A stretch of DNA of 64,000 nt from Colias croceus (Eukaryota; Arthropoda; Insecta; Lepidoptera; Pieridae): the NCBI RefSeq assembly GCF_905220415.1, contig NC_059566.1, positions 248,001 through 312,000 on the forward strand. Reading direction: 5' to 3'. This document shows, piece after piece, positions 63,590 to 64,000 of the stretch (the first letter of the stretch is position 1; each line of letters begins with the position of its first letter). A program made the position numbers and the translations under genes. The notes under the pieces were generated by a model that was given only the letters and a program-made list of their open reading frames with translations, did no database searches and was not told where the DNA came from.

Positions 63590-64000
63590 TGTATTCCTTC
63601 ATCCTTCCCTACATACGAGCACAACCAATCATCGCGCGCTATTTAGCGCTCGTCACGTGACCTACCTATGTCACGAACGACAGACAGTAGTTCTCTCCGA
63701 TCTTTCGCGAGGATCGGGACTCACCGCCGGAGAGCTTCCACGAGGCTCTCTAGATCATCAGGCATTGTGCTTCTGTAACACCACCGGGGTGCCGTGCCCC
63801 GGCCCTTGGTCGCGCTCACCGCCGCGTGTGTGTTTGTGTGGAGTGTGAGACTGGACCCGTTCTTGCCCGCCGCGAGCTGGAGGACCCTGACCGCGTGGCG
63901 GCAGCGTGTGTTCTGGACGCTACTCCCTCCGACGAGGTATGTGCCGTGTGTTCCCGTCTTTCCCCTCTTTGCTAACACCACGTTGATCTAAATACAGTCC
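63590..64000 (+). promoter_or_regulatory. GC-rich promoter or 5' exon at the right edge
   Basis: A sharp rise in GC and CpG, an E-box TCACGTGA at about 63,653, and a good donor CCGACGAG|GTATGT at 63,938. Short frames overlap on both strands, and none is clearly coding. It fits an untranslated first exon of a plus-strand gene lying to the right. Confidence 0.35.

Noticed and set aside
63477..63991. Several overlapping frames on both strands at the right edge
   Set aside because: GC-rich DNA keeps many frames open; none has a recognisable motif or a clear start and splice arrangement.

Overview
The window is AT-rich eukaryotic DNA from an insect, almost certainly a moth or butterfly. The evidence is intron-bearing genes with GT-AG junctions, a cdc25 homologue, and very many short interspersed repeats ending in the lepidopteran-type module 'GCGGGCGAAGCCGCGGGCGG...CTAG'. 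All gene models below were assembled by eye from reading frames, splice signals and phase agreement. No search could be run.

Layout. About 2.5-6.3 kb (+): a four-exon carboxylesterase-family gene with an apparently intact catalytic triad. About 8.0-33.6 kb (-): a long gene for a secreted YGPP-repeat proline-rich protein of about 1019 aa. Its signal peptide is split over an ATG-only first exon, an 18-nt microexon and a third exon, across about 22 kb of repeat-filled intron. Inside the first intron lies a nearly complete non-LTR retrotransposon (22.3-26.0 kb) with one frameshift. About 44.2-48.6 kb (+): a six-exon gene for a Ser-rich, probably disordered protein of 435 aa that I do not recognise. 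About 51.3-62.2 kb (-): a six-exon cdc25/string phosphatase gene of about 680 aa, convergent with the Ser-rich gene. Its 3' UTR carries a dense array of short GGTCT...AGACC hairpins. Weak coding traces lie at 0.36-0.49 kb, 7.1 kb (a THAP-like start) and 39.0-39.5 kb. The right end (63.6-64.0 kb) becomes GC-rich and looks like the promoter or 5' exon of a gene outside the window.

Most other sequence is mobile-element debris. Four families (A-D) share 5' TC, 3' hairpin plus CTAG, and insertion between A and T, which are the marks of non-autonomous Helitron-like elements. There are also TIR elements of several types: piggyBac-like with TTAA, PIF/Harbinger-like with TAA or TTA, Tc1/mariner-like with TA, and foldbacks with TATA or CAG duplications. 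Several are nested or lie inside introns and UTRs.

No multi-gene system, CRISPR array, rRNA gene or convincing tRNA was found. The most unusual signals are the hairpin array that coincides with the cdc25 3' UTR and spans its stop codon, and the ATG-exon plus microexon architecture of the YGPP gene.
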